Made by a program: the position numbers and the translations under genes | The notes under the pieces: generated by a model | The model's input: only the letters and a program-made list of their open reading frames with translations | Databases searched by the model: none | Told to the model about the DNA's origin: nothing | Assembly (NCBI GenBank): GCA_905250025.1 | Contig: CAJNOJ010000283.1 | Location: forward strand, 62,001 to 126,000 | DNA from: Adineta ricciae | Taxonomy: Eukaryota; Rotifera; Eurotatoria; Adinetida; Adinetidae | Direction of reading: 5' to 3' | DNA length: 64,000 nucleotides | In this document: piece after piece, positions 24,652 to 36,959 of the stretch | Position numbering within the stretch: the first letter of the stretch is position 1 | Layout of the letters: each line of letters begins with the position of its first letter

Positions 24652-27372
24652 AAACAAACTTGTCTTCTTTTTTCCTGGTTCGTTCATTCAACTGTTTGAC
24701 TTATTCTTATGTGTGCGTGTGTGTGTGAAAACTATTTAAAAAATACAAGAAGCATCAAAACAACTGATTCAGTTCTCATTAAAAAATTTAGTTTATTTCA
24801 TAGAGACACTTGATAGTATATCAACGAACAGTGCATTTATTGCCTTGAGAAAAGAATTGTTTTGTTTTCTCTCTGAATTATATGATTTGGTTTGATGCAA
24901 TAGTCGAAAAGAAAAACGGCAGAAGTTGAAGAGGAGAATAACGAATGAGCTATATTTATACAATCAGAGAAGTAAAAAAGTAAATGTTTGCCGAGGTAAA
25001 GTATGTCCGTTGGTAATAAACTAAAATGCTCGCGATCATTTCTTCATACGTAATTGAGGACATGCATCACAATCCATCTAGTTGCGTTGTTTTTTTTTAT
25101 CCTGCAATACCGGTGAGAAAATAAATCCGACTAATCACGCTACCTTCTTAACACATTGAGCGGGCACGTGTCTACGCTAGACATGCACTGTTAAGATTGC
25201 ATTCTACACTTTATGAGCTTTCAGTTCGAAGCTTGTTTGTTTCAATAACTTGTCATATCACAATCTTTGCATGTACGACCTGCCTTGTTATTATCATCAT
25301 GATTGTGACAGGTTAATAAGTACAGATGAGATCTTCTTCCACTCCTGCTCTATTTTACAATGTATCCAATGACCGAGAGGAAAGATATACATATCTATCA
25401 TCATGTTGTCTTTTCATTGGCAGACAGTTATTTGCTTCGATAGTAATATAAGATGGAATATGATGGGCGGTACTCATATGTATATATATACACACAAATA
25501 TATATAAATATAAATGGGAGATATTCAAGCCAACTTCTGATATGAGAAGATATCAACACATATTATATCTCTTTTTCTACGTCAACACATCTATTTCTAA
25601 GCATAACACATGATCTAAACAATAAACGATTCGGATATATCTTTCAATGAATCAGACAAGGTTTCTCTGGTATTATTCATCTGTTGAATCCACGTTTCAT
25701 ACATATTTCTTCGTTTTTTTTTTATTGATAAGAGATAATGATGTACAATAGAAAATGATGGATTGTATTAAGTCTTTTGTTCGACGTTCGATTATATTTA
25801 GTCAGATACATTCACGATTTATTATTGTCAATGAATGGATACTCGACCTTGATCGATTAATTTAGATAGGTAACATAAAAAAAGAGAAAAAAAAAACGAG
25901 AAAGTGACTCTCAATGCACATGCTTTGTTTTCAGTGAGATTCATTCATTGCTTTTTATATGAATATGTCTGTGTCATAACACAGAACAAATAAGAAATGT
26001 ATTGGATTAAGATTTAATCACAGAGAGTCGTTCGGTTGGTTTTGCAAAGCAAAATATGAGGAAGAAACTAGATATGACAGAAAAAAAAAGTAATTCATAT
26101 CTGGCATATTTCTTTTTTTTTTCTAGTAGGAAAGAGAAAAAACCCATTATTGATAATGAAATCTAATCACCTAAATTTCCTTCGTAATTATTGATCAATT
26201 AGCATGAAATTTGTTCATAACCTATAACGAGTGCTAATCGTATGTCAGGATGGGCTCTTCTAAGCTGCATGACTCTATTGCTTTGTTGTGTAATATAGTC
26301 AAGGTTGTACAATATCTTAGCAAAATGATTGATGATTCTATTAAGTCTCTATTTTGGATCATTATGTTTAAGTACTTCACTCCAAGATTATCTATGAGTA
26401 AACAACGCAGCTGCATTCAATTTCTCTTTTACCTAAATTATACGTTGGTAAAGAATGGTATCTCATGACTCGGATTGCGCCCTAATTACATACATATGCC
26501 TTTTTGATAGCTATTTATCTTGCTTGAAATTAAAGTCTCGTTAACCCGAGAAAAAAATCATTTGTACACCCTAGACATCTTGGTACGCATAACCTTCAAA
26601 GATAATTGATCGAAAACAACTCATTGATGTCATTATTTTGCTTTAGATCAGAACTTAGCCGATCGCAGTGACTTTTTATTAGATGTGTACCTCCTAGAGT
26701 GTTAAGTACTGGTGGGAACTGTGGAATTCATGTACCGACGCCCTAAGCCAATTTGTAGTCCCGATTTCGCTTGTTTTGTCGCATATGACGGAAAATATGA
26801 TTTGATGATCAACAATGTATCATGCATGACTTCATCGAGACGATGTTTTCTAAATCAATCAATTCATTTTTTGCAGACGATGAATGATTTCGTCGCTTGG
26901 AAGAATCGACGAAATTTCATTGAGAAAAACGTTTTCCATTAATAGATGCTATCTGATTTTCTTGATTGATTTGTGTTATAGTGGAGCGGAAATAATAAAT
27001 GGATAAGCCAATAATCGATTTGCAATAGTCTGTTATTTCAATATCGTCGCAAACTTGGCACGATGACCTAGCAACACATTTCCTATCGCCTGATTTTATT
27101 CGAGTTGTTGTCTTTCATTGAACGAAGGCATTGTACTTGACAGAATTTTGTTCTATGAAACTATGTGGCGGCAAAAAAAATTTTATTATTATTATTATTA
27201 CATAACTAAAAACAATAGATAAGATTAATCTGAAAACTGCTTTCATACGCGTTAGCACGTCGATTCTGGGAATAAGAATGTAAATGCCGCACGTTTGTTC
27301 TGAAAAAATTTCCCTTTCGTACAGTTAAAAGTCGTGGTTTAATCTGAATCTAATTCAATGGAAAACTTGGCA
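24074..27372. other. Long intergenic region, no gene seen
   Basis: About 3.3 kb. It contains the 3' end of the PIM-like gene, a trinucleotide repeat at 24617-24651, AT-rich low-complexity stretches and a short TTA run near 27181-27200. Short frames at 26234-26468 and 26712-26942 have no family resemblance and no splice partners. I found no tRNA, rRNA or transposon coding sequence by eye. Confidence 0.55.
24617..24651. repeat. (GAT)n microsatellite
   Basis: An uninterrupted run of about eleven GAT units downstream of the PIM-like gene. Confidence 0.95.
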
Positions 27373-28653
27373 TTAGATAAGTCGAGAAGATTTCAGATAA
27401 TCAACCAGGCAGCGATAAACAAAGATATAGAAATGAGTTCGATCGACGAACGACATACGGTATTCACGCATGACTTTTAAAACATTTGCGACGCTGCTTT
27501 TCTAGAAAAACAAGAAAACGAAGGAGTCGGCGAAGAGGATTACAAGAAACTTACCTTGTTAAATGTTATACATTGAATCATAAGATGAAGGAGAATAAAC
27601 ATTCCTGTACGGCCAATTCTAAAATGAATTTTTCAACGAACAAATTCGTTCAATAATTTCTGCTTACCCAGCAGTACAATGAATGACACATGGCAATGTT
27701 TCACCATAATGTCGTCGAAATGAATCAACAAGATTAATGAATTCTAGAATCATCGAATGTAAAAGAATTCGGCAGAAGAATAAGATATACTCAGAAATGA
27801 GAGAGTGTCTAACGGCAATTGTTTTTGATTCCAAATCGAGTATTGTAAATGAGCGATTGATCGTGTTTCATGTGCATGAAGATTTTTGATCGTCAGTTGA
27901 CGAAGATAAAAATCTCGATGATTCTTTTCGGAAATTAGTTCGATTTCAAAATGTTCTGTTCGATATTTTCTATCTTTGATCTTTGGAAAGTAATTTGTAC
28001 CTAATTGAATTTCATTATCACCAAGGAGCATAACAATCACACGTACATTATAATCAAATATCATTCGCCAGAAGTCCGCTATTGTTAACAACAGCGGAAA
28101 CTCTGTGGCTATGTAGGAATAAACCGTATTTTCAATACCAAACTAATCATGAGAATAGACACGAAATGAAAGACAAGCAAAGTGTACAGACTTTGACATG
28201 TGAGGCGTTGATATAACCATAGGGATTGTCACGTGTTGGGATCAATCGTACACGTGTGTCATTGTATGGGATCACGTCGATGTAACGATTTCGATATGAA
28301 TTCTCGGATTGTCGTCCGTCTTCGTTGAAACGATTCAAACGACAAGATGGAATCGAGTTAAATTCATCATAGACTGCATCATTGGAAAGTTTCGATTCTA
28401 AATCGATCAACTAAAAGTAATTCATCAAAACAAGCATTCATTTTTTCGATACTAATCGTACCCAAGAATCCGTTGGTATATCTTCAGAAGTACTATGACT
28501 TTCAGTTTCGAATGATATCGATGAAGACGAAACGTATGTTTTATAATTCTATGAAAAGAACGTTTCGAATACTTTTGTTCATATTCACTGACATACCGAT
28601 GAAGATTGACTAGTTCGGATTGAAGCAGTCTCAAAGGAATGTTGAATTGAATT
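27373..28653 (-). CDS. Protein tyrosine phosphatase domain, 5' end undefined, altered WPD loop
   Basis: Seven in-phase exons in transcript order: 28597-28653, 28462-28548, 28192-28410, 27791-28142, 27668-27743, 27555-27618, 27373-27501. They give 327 residues. Tyrosine phosphatase marks are in order: NRYIDVIPY, YGYINASHVK, YIATEFPLLLTIADFWRM, and the P-loop HCTAGIGRTG with catalytic Cys and Arg. The loop that is normally WPDxGxP reads IWNQKQLP, so the general-acid aspartate is gone. Such changes are known in phosphatase-like or weakly active domains. The N-terminal exons encode a serine-rich region. I could not find a convincing first exon with ATG upstream of 28653, and no transmembrane segment is present in what I assembled. 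It may be a cytosolic phosphatase or the inner part of a receptor type. Confidence 0.8.
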
Positions 28654-29408
28654 CTATAAAAATCGAACGAGAATTATATGAAAGCTAAAGAGAGAAAAAC
28701 ATTAGTACATATGCTACATCTAATGTTGACGACATTGACACAGATCATTCGTCGGATAAGGTTGTGTATGGTAGGTGTACGTGGTAGAAACGAATTAAAA
28801 ATGAAAATATTTCCTTTTGGTCAAATTGAAGAATGCGAAAAAGAAAAACGGAAGGTTCGTGCTCTTTTGTTCATACAATGAAATCGTAGAATGATGTTTA
28901 TTTATTCTGTGAATTTCAATTGCATATGTGTCGATGTCTTTGACAAGTAAATGAATAACTTATATCATACTTCACATAGTTGTGTCCTTCACTAGAGAAT
29001 ATTCTTATGAAAAAAAAAGTTGAATCAAACGGAAGTTTGACCTTCGATGGATTACAGTCGGATGGAGAGCATCCCGTTTTTTTCTCTTACGTGTAACTTC
29101 AGTTGAACTCGTCTATAATTTGTCTTCTTCTGTTCTGTATGCAAGTATACGTAATCCACCAATAACTTCAGAGTAGGCAAGTCAAATATGCCTCGTGAAA
29201 AAGGTATTCGGATTTTTTTTTCTTTCGTGGAATTTATTATCAGAAGAAGGAAACAGTGTTTTTGATATCTTGTTCGTTTGAAGTCAAACTGAAAATAAAT
29301 AAAGCCACTAGTAAACAGAATGGAAATACAGAGAAAGCATCATCACGATTCGAAAGAATAAAAACAAATTCAACCTATCAAACAATGAAAGCGTAGTGAG
29401 ATAATTGT

Positions 29409-30271
29409 TCAGAGTTCATCTTCAAAACGATCAGTTGTGGCCGATTGTGAGCGACTATTGGAATTGTCATCCCGTGTTGATGATAGTGGTTCAGTGGATG
29501 GACGTATGTAAACACCTGCGTCAACTTTCCAAAGGTTTTGACGGTTCGCGTGCGAATAACAGCTGATTTCTTTTTGGCCTTGAATCGGTCGACCATATGT
29601 GTCACCGGACAAATGCAGATATCTAGAGAAATACGAAAGATGAAGAGAAGAAAACGCATCGCTTGCGTTATCTTACTTTCCAGTAACTACATGCTGAAGT
29701 CGCACCGGATCCGCTCTTAGCCAATAGTCATTTTTGGTGGTACAAACAACTTTCCAACGGTCACCCTCATCACCTACACCATCTTCTCCGTATGCCGATA
29801 CTTCCTGATTATTTGATAGTGGTGACTGATAATTGTGACTGTGTAGATTTCTTCGCGTAGTAACATGAAATAAACGCACTACACTATCACACTTTATTGG
29901 TGTTCTACAACAATAAAATGATGAAATTTCGATCAAAGACAAAATTATTCTCTTACCCTCGCTCACAATCATTTCGGATATCACCTCGGACTTGCCAATA
30001 GCTATTGACATCGTCTGCATTGGGTGTACCAGTAACGGACTAGCATGAGAAAACGAAAATGCTCGCAAGAAAACGAAGAGAAAGACTCGTTTATTACTTG
30101 TTGACCGCTGCCTGAACCATATTTCACATCATGGGAATGAAGTCGATCACCCGATTGTTGATTCACTAACTTAAATGTTGAACCGCATGTCATTGAATCT
30201 TTATTGCTGGAAACTAATTGACAGAAAAGGATGAAGATTGACCATTGAAGAAGACTATTCATGTTTAACAT
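29409..30271 (-). CDS. SDF2: SDF2-like ER protein with MIR domains
   Basis: Four exons, 30098-30271, 29957-30039, 29677-29904 and 29409-29622, give 232 residues. The start (MLNMNSLLQ, then SIFILFCQLVSS) is a signal peptide. It then follows SDF2 closely: RLHSHDVKYGSGSGQQ, SVTGTPNADDVNSYW, CERGTPIKC, RNLHSHNYQSPLSNNQEVSA, and YGRPIQGQKE. These are the three MIR repeats. The C-terminus is EDEL, a variant of the KDEL/HDEL/HAEL retention signals used by this family. Family role: in the ER lumen it works with DnaJB11 and BiP in folding of glycoproteins. The upstream neighbour SSR4 is divergent, 334 bp away, and also serves the ER. Confidence 0.95.
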
Positions 30272-30605
30272 CTTGTCAAATGTAATGAAATCAAAAAGAA
30301 GAACGGACAACAAAATTTCTTGTGGAGTTCAGCGATTGGTTCATTGACTTCATTCACTCGAAAATCACTTCTTAACCTCAATAATGATTACGAAAATATT
30401 CAATTAGAAGAAATTTACTTGATATTTCTCGATAATATTTTTATCTTATATTTGGCCATCTATCGTCAGACGACGCTCATCGACGGTAAACACAAATTCA
30501 CCAATGGGAAAATAGGGTATTTGTTTTACATACATTAGGCAGAAGCAAGCTTTTGCTATTGCTTCAACCAAATCGATCAGTCGTTATTTTTGTGTTTTCA
30601 TCAAT
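30272..30605. promoter_or_regulatory. Shared divergent promoter of SDF2 and SSR4
   Basis: 334 bp lie between the two start codons. Both products belong to the ER folding and translocation machinery, so this is a likely bidirectional promoter. I did not find a certain ER-stress element by eye. Confidence 0.5.
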
Positions 30606-31389
30606 ATGTTTCGTCTTTTATCGATGTTGTCAACTATTCTTGCATTCCTTACTTTGATTATTTTCACTGCAGGTAAAATAGGCCATCTACTTCTTCTCAT
30701 TTTTACAATAATTTCTTTCATTATAGGCCAGAATTGTGAATCACCACAATTCAAAGTAACTACATATTCAACTCAAGACGCTCGTCTAACTACCGAATCA
30801 ACAGCTCAATTAGAATTTACCGTTAAATGTAAAAATGGCAAACAAGTAAGTTCCCTTCTTCCCAGTTACAAGCAACAACATGGTTCATATAGCCTAGTAA
30901 TCTCTATGCTGATATCAATGGACAAATTATCCCATGTGCACAATCAGTTTCATCACCGGGAAAATACTACGTATGGCTGATGAACGACACCTCGACGAAG
31001 TTAAATTGATTTTTTTATTCTAGATTAGTAGCTCTGCTACGACTCATAAGCAATTAGCTAGAGGACGTATATCAGTTAAATTATATGATGACGATTCATA
31101 TTCTGCCCTACGCAAAGTAAGTTATTGTTTTAGTATTAATAAAGATCTTCCTGACAAATGCTAAATTCTCCAGGCTCGAACTGATGATGCTATAAAAGCG
31201 GTTAAACCATTTGGTGAAGTTGACTTGATTCATTCGGTATGAGATTAACTTTTTCAACGGAACATTATTGCTTTCTTGTCCTAGGGTGAAAGTTATGGCC
31301 CATGGTTACCAAGTGAATTCGTTGCTGTTATTGTTTTCGGAGCGATATGGTGGGTTGCATATCGCGAACGATCAAAAATACTTGTTTAA
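30606..31389 (+). CDS. SSR4: Translocon-associated protein subunit delta
   Basis: Six exons, 30606-30672, 30727-30845, 30893-30970, 31024-31116, 31174-31236 and 31285-31389, give 174 residues. A signal peptide (MFRLLSMLSTILAFLTLIIF) is followed by the lumenal domain with FTVKCKNGKQ, NLYADING and KLYDDDSYSALRKAR, which match TRAP-delta. A C-terminal membrane helix (FVAVIVFGAIWWVAY) and a short basic tail RERSKILV follow. Family role: part of the TRAP complex beside the Sec61 translocon in the ER membrane. The next gene begins 235 bp downstream on the same strand. Confidence 0.93.
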
Positions 31390-31624
31390 ACTGAACGAAA
31401 CCAAACATTTATCTTCTCTTTTTTGTTATCCACTTTGTTTTTTTACTATTCGATCATTTTTCTTGTAGACATCAAATTGATTAGTAAAATTAGTAGATTT
31501 CTATCACATGTTATTCTTTGAGCGATCATAACTCTATGCACACAGATACGAGATCAAGGAAACGCTTCGATTATGTTGAAATTTTCTTCTCAAGAACATA
31601 CTGAATGTTTATTTCTTGTTTCAG

Positions 31625-31900
31625 ATGGATGCAAGTCGCAAAGCACTCTTTCAATCCCCTTATGTTCCAACTGCCGAATCAAGCATAACAGCAGGTGCGA
31701 CAACGAGTAATAACCCTCTGATTTTAACAACGATTCATTTGGAAAATGTGACACAATTTTATCGTTCGGAAACGGAAAAAGAATTGCATTCTCAGCATTT
31801 ACAAAAAATCAGAGAAAACATACAAACATTATCAGCTGACGCATGGCTTTATCAGGATCCGGATAAATTAATCGGTTTTCAACGTGTTACTACTCATTGA
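31625..31900 (+). CDS. ANAPC16: Anaphase-promoting complex subunit 16 homologue
   Basis: A single coding exon of 91 residues starts with an ATG that directly follows a splice acceptor (AG at 31623-31624). It has RKALF near the start and, near the end, LSADAWLYQDPDKLIGF; human ANAPC16 has RKALF and a similar ending (E-ADEWRF-P-EQLLGF). The central part fits the family's short helical region. Family role: small structural subunit of the APC/C ubiquitin ligase. The similarity is short, so some doubt remains. The acceptor at the ATG means a 5' UTR intron or a spliced-leader acceptor. Confidence 0.68.
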   Translation: MDASRKALFQSPYVPTAESSITAGATTSNNPLILTTIHLENVTQFYRSETEKELHSQHLQKIRENIQTLSADAWLYQDPDKLIGFQRVTTH

Positions 31901-32029
31901 AACGAAGAAAACGCACAATGTATTTTTCTTGTTAAATAAATTTCATGTTCGATGATTTGTTAGTAATAAAAAAAAAGACAACGCACTCAATTCTCATTTC
32001 TTGTTCTAGATTGAATACGAAATAAAATC

Positions 32030-32663
32030 ATGAATTTCTATAAACTAAACGAAGTTCTTCCACTTGTCAAGGACAGAGATTCATGTTTAGAGCATCGATC
32101 TCAAAAGATTCTCGTGCCATTACCGCCAAGTCAAATCGGTAAGAGTAAAGCAGGAATAAAAAAAATTCTCGAAGAAAGTTCCAATGAAATTGCGAAGAAG
32201 TGAGTTGCTTTTGTTGTGTTCTTCCATTGATACAAGACTTTTATGTCAGATTAAACGGATTTCTATTGGCGATTGGAAAGATTCAATTGTTATCCGATGT
32301 TGGACAAACCTTTCAAGACGAACCAACTCTTTGGATGCCTGTCAAACTGAATTTTGTTCTCTTTGTGCCCGAACGTGGCCGACGTGTCCGCGCTATCATA
32401 TCAAAACTTGGCAAGAAGCATATCGGTAAAATTTTGCTTAAGACGATACGTTTTTTCTTCGTTTCTATTGCTTTCAATTCCTTTTAGCCTGTTTGATACA
32501 CAGTCGTTTCAATGCGTCGTTTCATCGCGATACAATTCCGCCGATTTATCATAACTTTATCTTTAAACTAGGACAACCGGTTGTTCTAGAAATAATTGAA
32601 TGTGATGTTGTTGATAAAATTCTTGATATTAAAACAACACTCGTAGAAGTCAATAAAAGTTGA
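32030..32663 (+). CDS. POLR1F: RNA polymerase I subunit RPA43 (POLR1F-like)
   Basis: Three exons, 32030-32199, 32250-32425 and 32488-32663, give 173 residues. The order matches the RPA43 tip/OB region: a basic start with KKILEESSNE, then VKLNFVLFVPERGRRVRAII, then KKHIACLIHSRFNASF (human has SSHIGCLVHGCFNASI). It lacks the long lysine-rich tail of the vertebrate protein. Family role: stalk subunit of RNA polymerase I, needed for rRNA transcription in the nucleolus. A second possible last exon lies at 32764-32859, joined in phase 0 from a donor within the last exon. A splice acceptor sits about 20 bp before the ATG (AG at 32008-32009), only about 110 bp after the ANAPC16 stop. Confidence 0.85.
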
Positions 32664-33536
32664 TCAAGTCGTTATGCAAATAAAATGATTGTGTAAATGC
32701 AGAAATTATCGCCATTTCTGATGAGTGCTTTGTTTTTCTTCAGATATTTTTTTCTTTCAGTAGACTCTTTCCTTTGATGAAATCATCGATGCCGAAGGAA
32801 TTTTTCGATTTCATTATCAATTCACCTTGCAACAACAAGAACGCTTCAAAGGTAAATAAATTTCTATTCACTAAATATTCTAATACACACTATGCATGTC
32901 GATCGTAATCAAAAAGGACATTATGAGAAAATAAAAGACTCTTTCCTCTGTACTTTTTTCAGTGTAACGATCAGATTTGTCATTCTAATATGAAGCATAG
33001 AGAAATCACTGTGAAGATAACCATGGTATACTGTTTTCTAATGTGTACCGTTGGCCTTGTCCTTTCAATATACATCTCGCAGACGGTGGGCTGTGATGAT
33101 GATGATGATGACATCATCTTGCTTGTTTTTCTTTCCTAATTCATAGAAGTGTAAGTATCGAGAATACAAAGTAAATTTCAGACGAAAATAAACGTACTAA
33201 AATCATTCGTAACGTGGTAACTCCTCTATCAGTAGTCATTTTGAGCGAACTGTATGAAAAATTTTGAAATTAATCGTTCTTACAAAAGCATTTTAACTTT
33301 AGAAGAAATAATACAAATAAATTCGTGTTTGAAAATTGCAAAATGAATCATGAGTACTGTCGAAAGAGAAAAATAAGGCCATTCTCCCTGCAGACATTTC
33401 GTCACGTCTTCCAACGAAGAAGAAGACCAACATATTTTGAAATGTCTGTTTTTTTTTAGGATATAAAAAAAGGAATCTCTGGTAATCGAGCTGCAAAAAC
33501 AGATAAATGGAAGTTGGAACATTGATTCACAACGCA
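32664..33536. other. Intergenic region, GAT repeat
   Basis: No gene apart from the possible alternative POLR1F exon (32764-32859). A short GATGAT run occurs near 33095-33112. Confidence 0.6.
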
Positions 33537-36459
33537 ATGATTATAAATGTTACACTTTTACTAATTTTCATGCGACTGAAGGGTAAAAATGACACTTTTC
33601 CTCAAGAACTATTTTCAATTCGATTACTTTCTAGAGATACATGGATATCTAAGCTGCGCTGGTGATTTGGTGCCTTGCCGAAATAAGACACATTGTATTC
33701 CTATTGAAGATGTTTGCACTACTTTTCGTGATTGTATGACCGGTGATCGGAACGAAAAACCAGTCTGTCAGTATTTACATCAAATTCGATTGTTCCTGTA
33801 CAATATAGATAACTACTTTTTAGGCCACTATTGCGGTAGAACTTCGAGACAATCAAGAGCATGTCTGTTTCAGATAGATAAAAAGTCGGACTTAGAATTC
33901 AACTGTTTATCCAAGAGTGTACTGTGCACTGAAGAGGACGATGAAAAACGTTGTATGAATGGTATTGATAGAGATCCGTATATCTGTGAAAATCTCTGCC
34001 GAGAAAATGAAATGCATTGTCCAAGTGGCGAATGTGTTCTTACAAGTCAGGTTGAGATCTATTCTTGATGTAATTTACTGTCTGTTTGAACGGAATATTT
34101 CTTTTTCGCTCATATAAAGAAATGTGATCAAAAGAAAGACTGTTACGATGGATTTGATGAAGAAAACTGTCCCCCTGTAACCACACCAGGTAAAAACAAA
34201 CTTTTTTCGAGTATTTTCTCTCTTAACTATAAATATTCTCTTTTCATGTCAGTTTCTTCGCCAGCCAAAACCAATCCTTCATCTTCAGCGCCAGTTTCAT
34301 ATATTTGTGCACTTTCAGCAACTCCAACACATGCCGTATCTTTGCCAATCGATCATGTTTGTGATGGATAGTAAATAAGACGAAAAATTCGATTTTTATT
34401 TCTAATACACATCGAATTAAATCACGTCTTTGTCTTTTTAGTAAAGACTGTCCAATGAACGATGACGAAAGTTATTGTAATAACAAATGCACTTCAAGTT
34501 CACCGTGTCCATCAAATTCTGATGCTACTTGTCTTGAACATCCTACTACTCATAAACTTTGCCGATGCAGTAAACCAGGCTACAGAATATCCGCGAATAC
34601 ATCAAAATGTCAAGGTAATTGTCAAATTTTCTTTGAAGTTTTTGCTATCAATTGTTCAATTGTTTTCAAATCAGATTTCGATGAGTGCACTGACTTCTTT
34701 CGCGATTATTGCTCATTCAAATGTGCCAATACAGATGGTAGTTACAATTGCTCATGTCCATCGGGTTTCACCTATAATAAAGATACAAAAACATGCCGAA
34801 AGGACCATGGTATGCCAACTTGTGTTTAGAATTCGATTGAATATGTTCTCATATTTCGATAAAGATCTGTCTAAGCCGGATTTACTAGTGGTATTGGAAG
34901 ATCGCATCAATCTGTACAATATTCTCAATTCATCTGATTCCTACACAGCGAATTTACGAAATACTATCAGTGTTACAAACGGTTCTAATATAGCTTATGT
35001 ACAATATGATCCTCTGCAAAAGTTCGTTATCTACTATGATTATGTTCGACATTCTATTTTGTGGTGAGATATTTGAAGTGTTTGTTATTCACGTTAGTAA
35101 TGTTCATTTCGATTCTATTTTTTAGCAAAAAGATTGATGATGGAAAAACAATTGTTCTTCTTTCGAATCTCATTGTCCATGGTTTTGTATATAATGTAAA
35201 CGAGAGAAATCTATTTGTACTTGAAAGACATTCAGACGCCTTACTAATGTATTCTCCAATTACTTGTGACACTCCAAGTAATATTAAGATGCATTCGTGG
35301 ATATTCGATGATTTAACTGATGGTACCCACGAAATAAGAATGGACATTTTCAATCGAAAACTAATTTTTGCTTCGAAGTTTAATTTTATGATATCCGATA
35401 TATCTCAACCAAATGTAACGAAGATTGTATTCAATGCGACTTTACCAATCAAACATTTTCTTTATGGTATGAAAATTGACAGTTGTTCAGAGCGACTTTG
35501 AATTCTTTTGTTATTAGATTCTTTGTTTGAGCGCGTCTTTTGGACGGAAGCTGATGGTTATGATGGTCAACATTTTTCTGTTTTTACATGCAACAATCAA
35601 TTTAAGCAATGTCACAATACGTCCTTTCGACTGCCGACTTCGATTTCATTCGGATTTTTTAATGTAAATACTCTATTTGCCATTCAACTAGATTTTTTGT
35701 TCATTCAATACCACTATTATACATTTAGGATGCTTTACTCTATTCAACATTAACAAAGAATGCCATAAATGTTTTTCAACTTTATGGCACGCGTCGTTTT
35801 ACTGATACATTCATGGTGCCAATGGAAACTAAAATTCATTCGTTTCTATTACTCGATCATCAGCAAACTGATCGATTCAATCTATGTAGAACAGCTATAC
35901 CAGCACGTTGTCCAAATCAACTCTGTTTACAGGTCAATTCCACAAACACTCAGTGTTTATCAATCGATGGCGAAAGAACATCATACAGTCCTAACGAATC
36001 AACCAAAGATGATACTACTGTTGCTACAGATACAAGTAAACCAAAGTCATACCGATACCGACCAACGAATACAATCCTTTTCTTTATTATTGCAATTACT
36101 TGTGGAATATTTGTAAGTTTGACTTCTCAATTGATTTGTAAAAAAAAGGTTTTCTCTCGATTGAACAGGTGGCAATATTACTCGTCAGAGTTTTCCATCG
36201 TCGTTTACTATTCAAGTCCTCTCAAAACCCAAGCGCACAGTTATACATAGCAACTGAGGAACCCAATCTCGATGAATTTGGACTCTCGGATGACCGGGTG
36301 AGAAAAGATCCTGCTGTTTACGCGCAAACAACTCTTATCAATAATCCTAGCTTTCTTCTTTTCGGACGTCGTAGAGAGTCTATTTGAAAAATTGATTTGA
36401 TTTTGTTTGTTTTGTAGAATGGTGACCGGCTTCCATTAACCAATCAATTATATTACTAA
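33537..36459 (+). CDS. LDL-receptor-related single-pass receptor
   Basis: Thirteen exons: 33537-33582, 33635-33766, 33824-34050, 34120-34189, 34253-34370, 34442-34614, 34675-34809, 34865-35063, 35126-35466, 35518-35663, 35729-36112, 36169-36297, 36418-36459. They give 713 residues. Order: short signal peptide, cysteine-rich LDLR class A repeats (KCDQKKDCYDGFDEENC, DHVCDGYKDCPMNDDESYC), an EGF module, a calcium-binding EGF (DFDECTDFFRDYC), a YWTD-type propeller of about 330 residues (VFWTEADGYDGQHF), a threonine/serine stem, one membrane helix (TNTILFFIIAITCGIF) and a tail of about 50 residues ending NQLYY. No classical NPxY motif is seen in the tail. Every junction is in phase. Family role: endocytic or signalling receptor; the ligand is unknown. 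Confidence 0.88.
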
Positions 36460-36959
36460 TTCAATAAACACTAGAGTCTCATACTAACACATACCGTGTC
36501 AGCATTTTACTTCAGGATCGCTGGAATTATTTTTCTTCTTCGGTTTTCATACATTCCGATTTTAGGTTTTCCTAAAATGAAGATTTTCTTTGAAATTTTA
36601 TTTTAAGCGTATGTTTTATTTGATTTCATTGTTATCTGCAAATCCGTACCATCACACCCGTTTTGTAAACATACTAGAATCTCTGTATTGGTTGATTATT
36701 CTGTTAATTCTGCTTTTCATCCTTTTGCTACAATAGTATTAAATATAGTTATACCTGTTTTCAATCCTTTGTCTAGTGTAAGGATCACACAAGCCCTGAA
36801 AAACAAGTCATACGAACTTTATCCTAGTTATTTCTTTTGTTATGATTTCAAAGAGAATTATATATAAAATGATCTTTATCGTATTCTTACAGTTGATTTA
36901 GTCACTCATTGGCAAAGATAAAGTCAACATCATATGAATGAATTTCGGTGACAAAATGA
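36460..36959. other. Intergenic region between converging genes
   Basis: 500 bp of AT-rich sequence at the 3' ends of the LDL-receptor-like gene and the ART/LRR gene. Nothing else was seen. Confidence 0.6.

Noticed and set aside
26234..26942. Short frames in the 3.3-kb intergenic region
   Set aside because: Single, unspliced, without recognisable motifs, on both strands at once.
28678..28881. 67-codon + strand frame upstream of the phosphatase
   Set aside because: No similarity, and it lies where the phosphatase first exon is expected on the other strand; likely chance.
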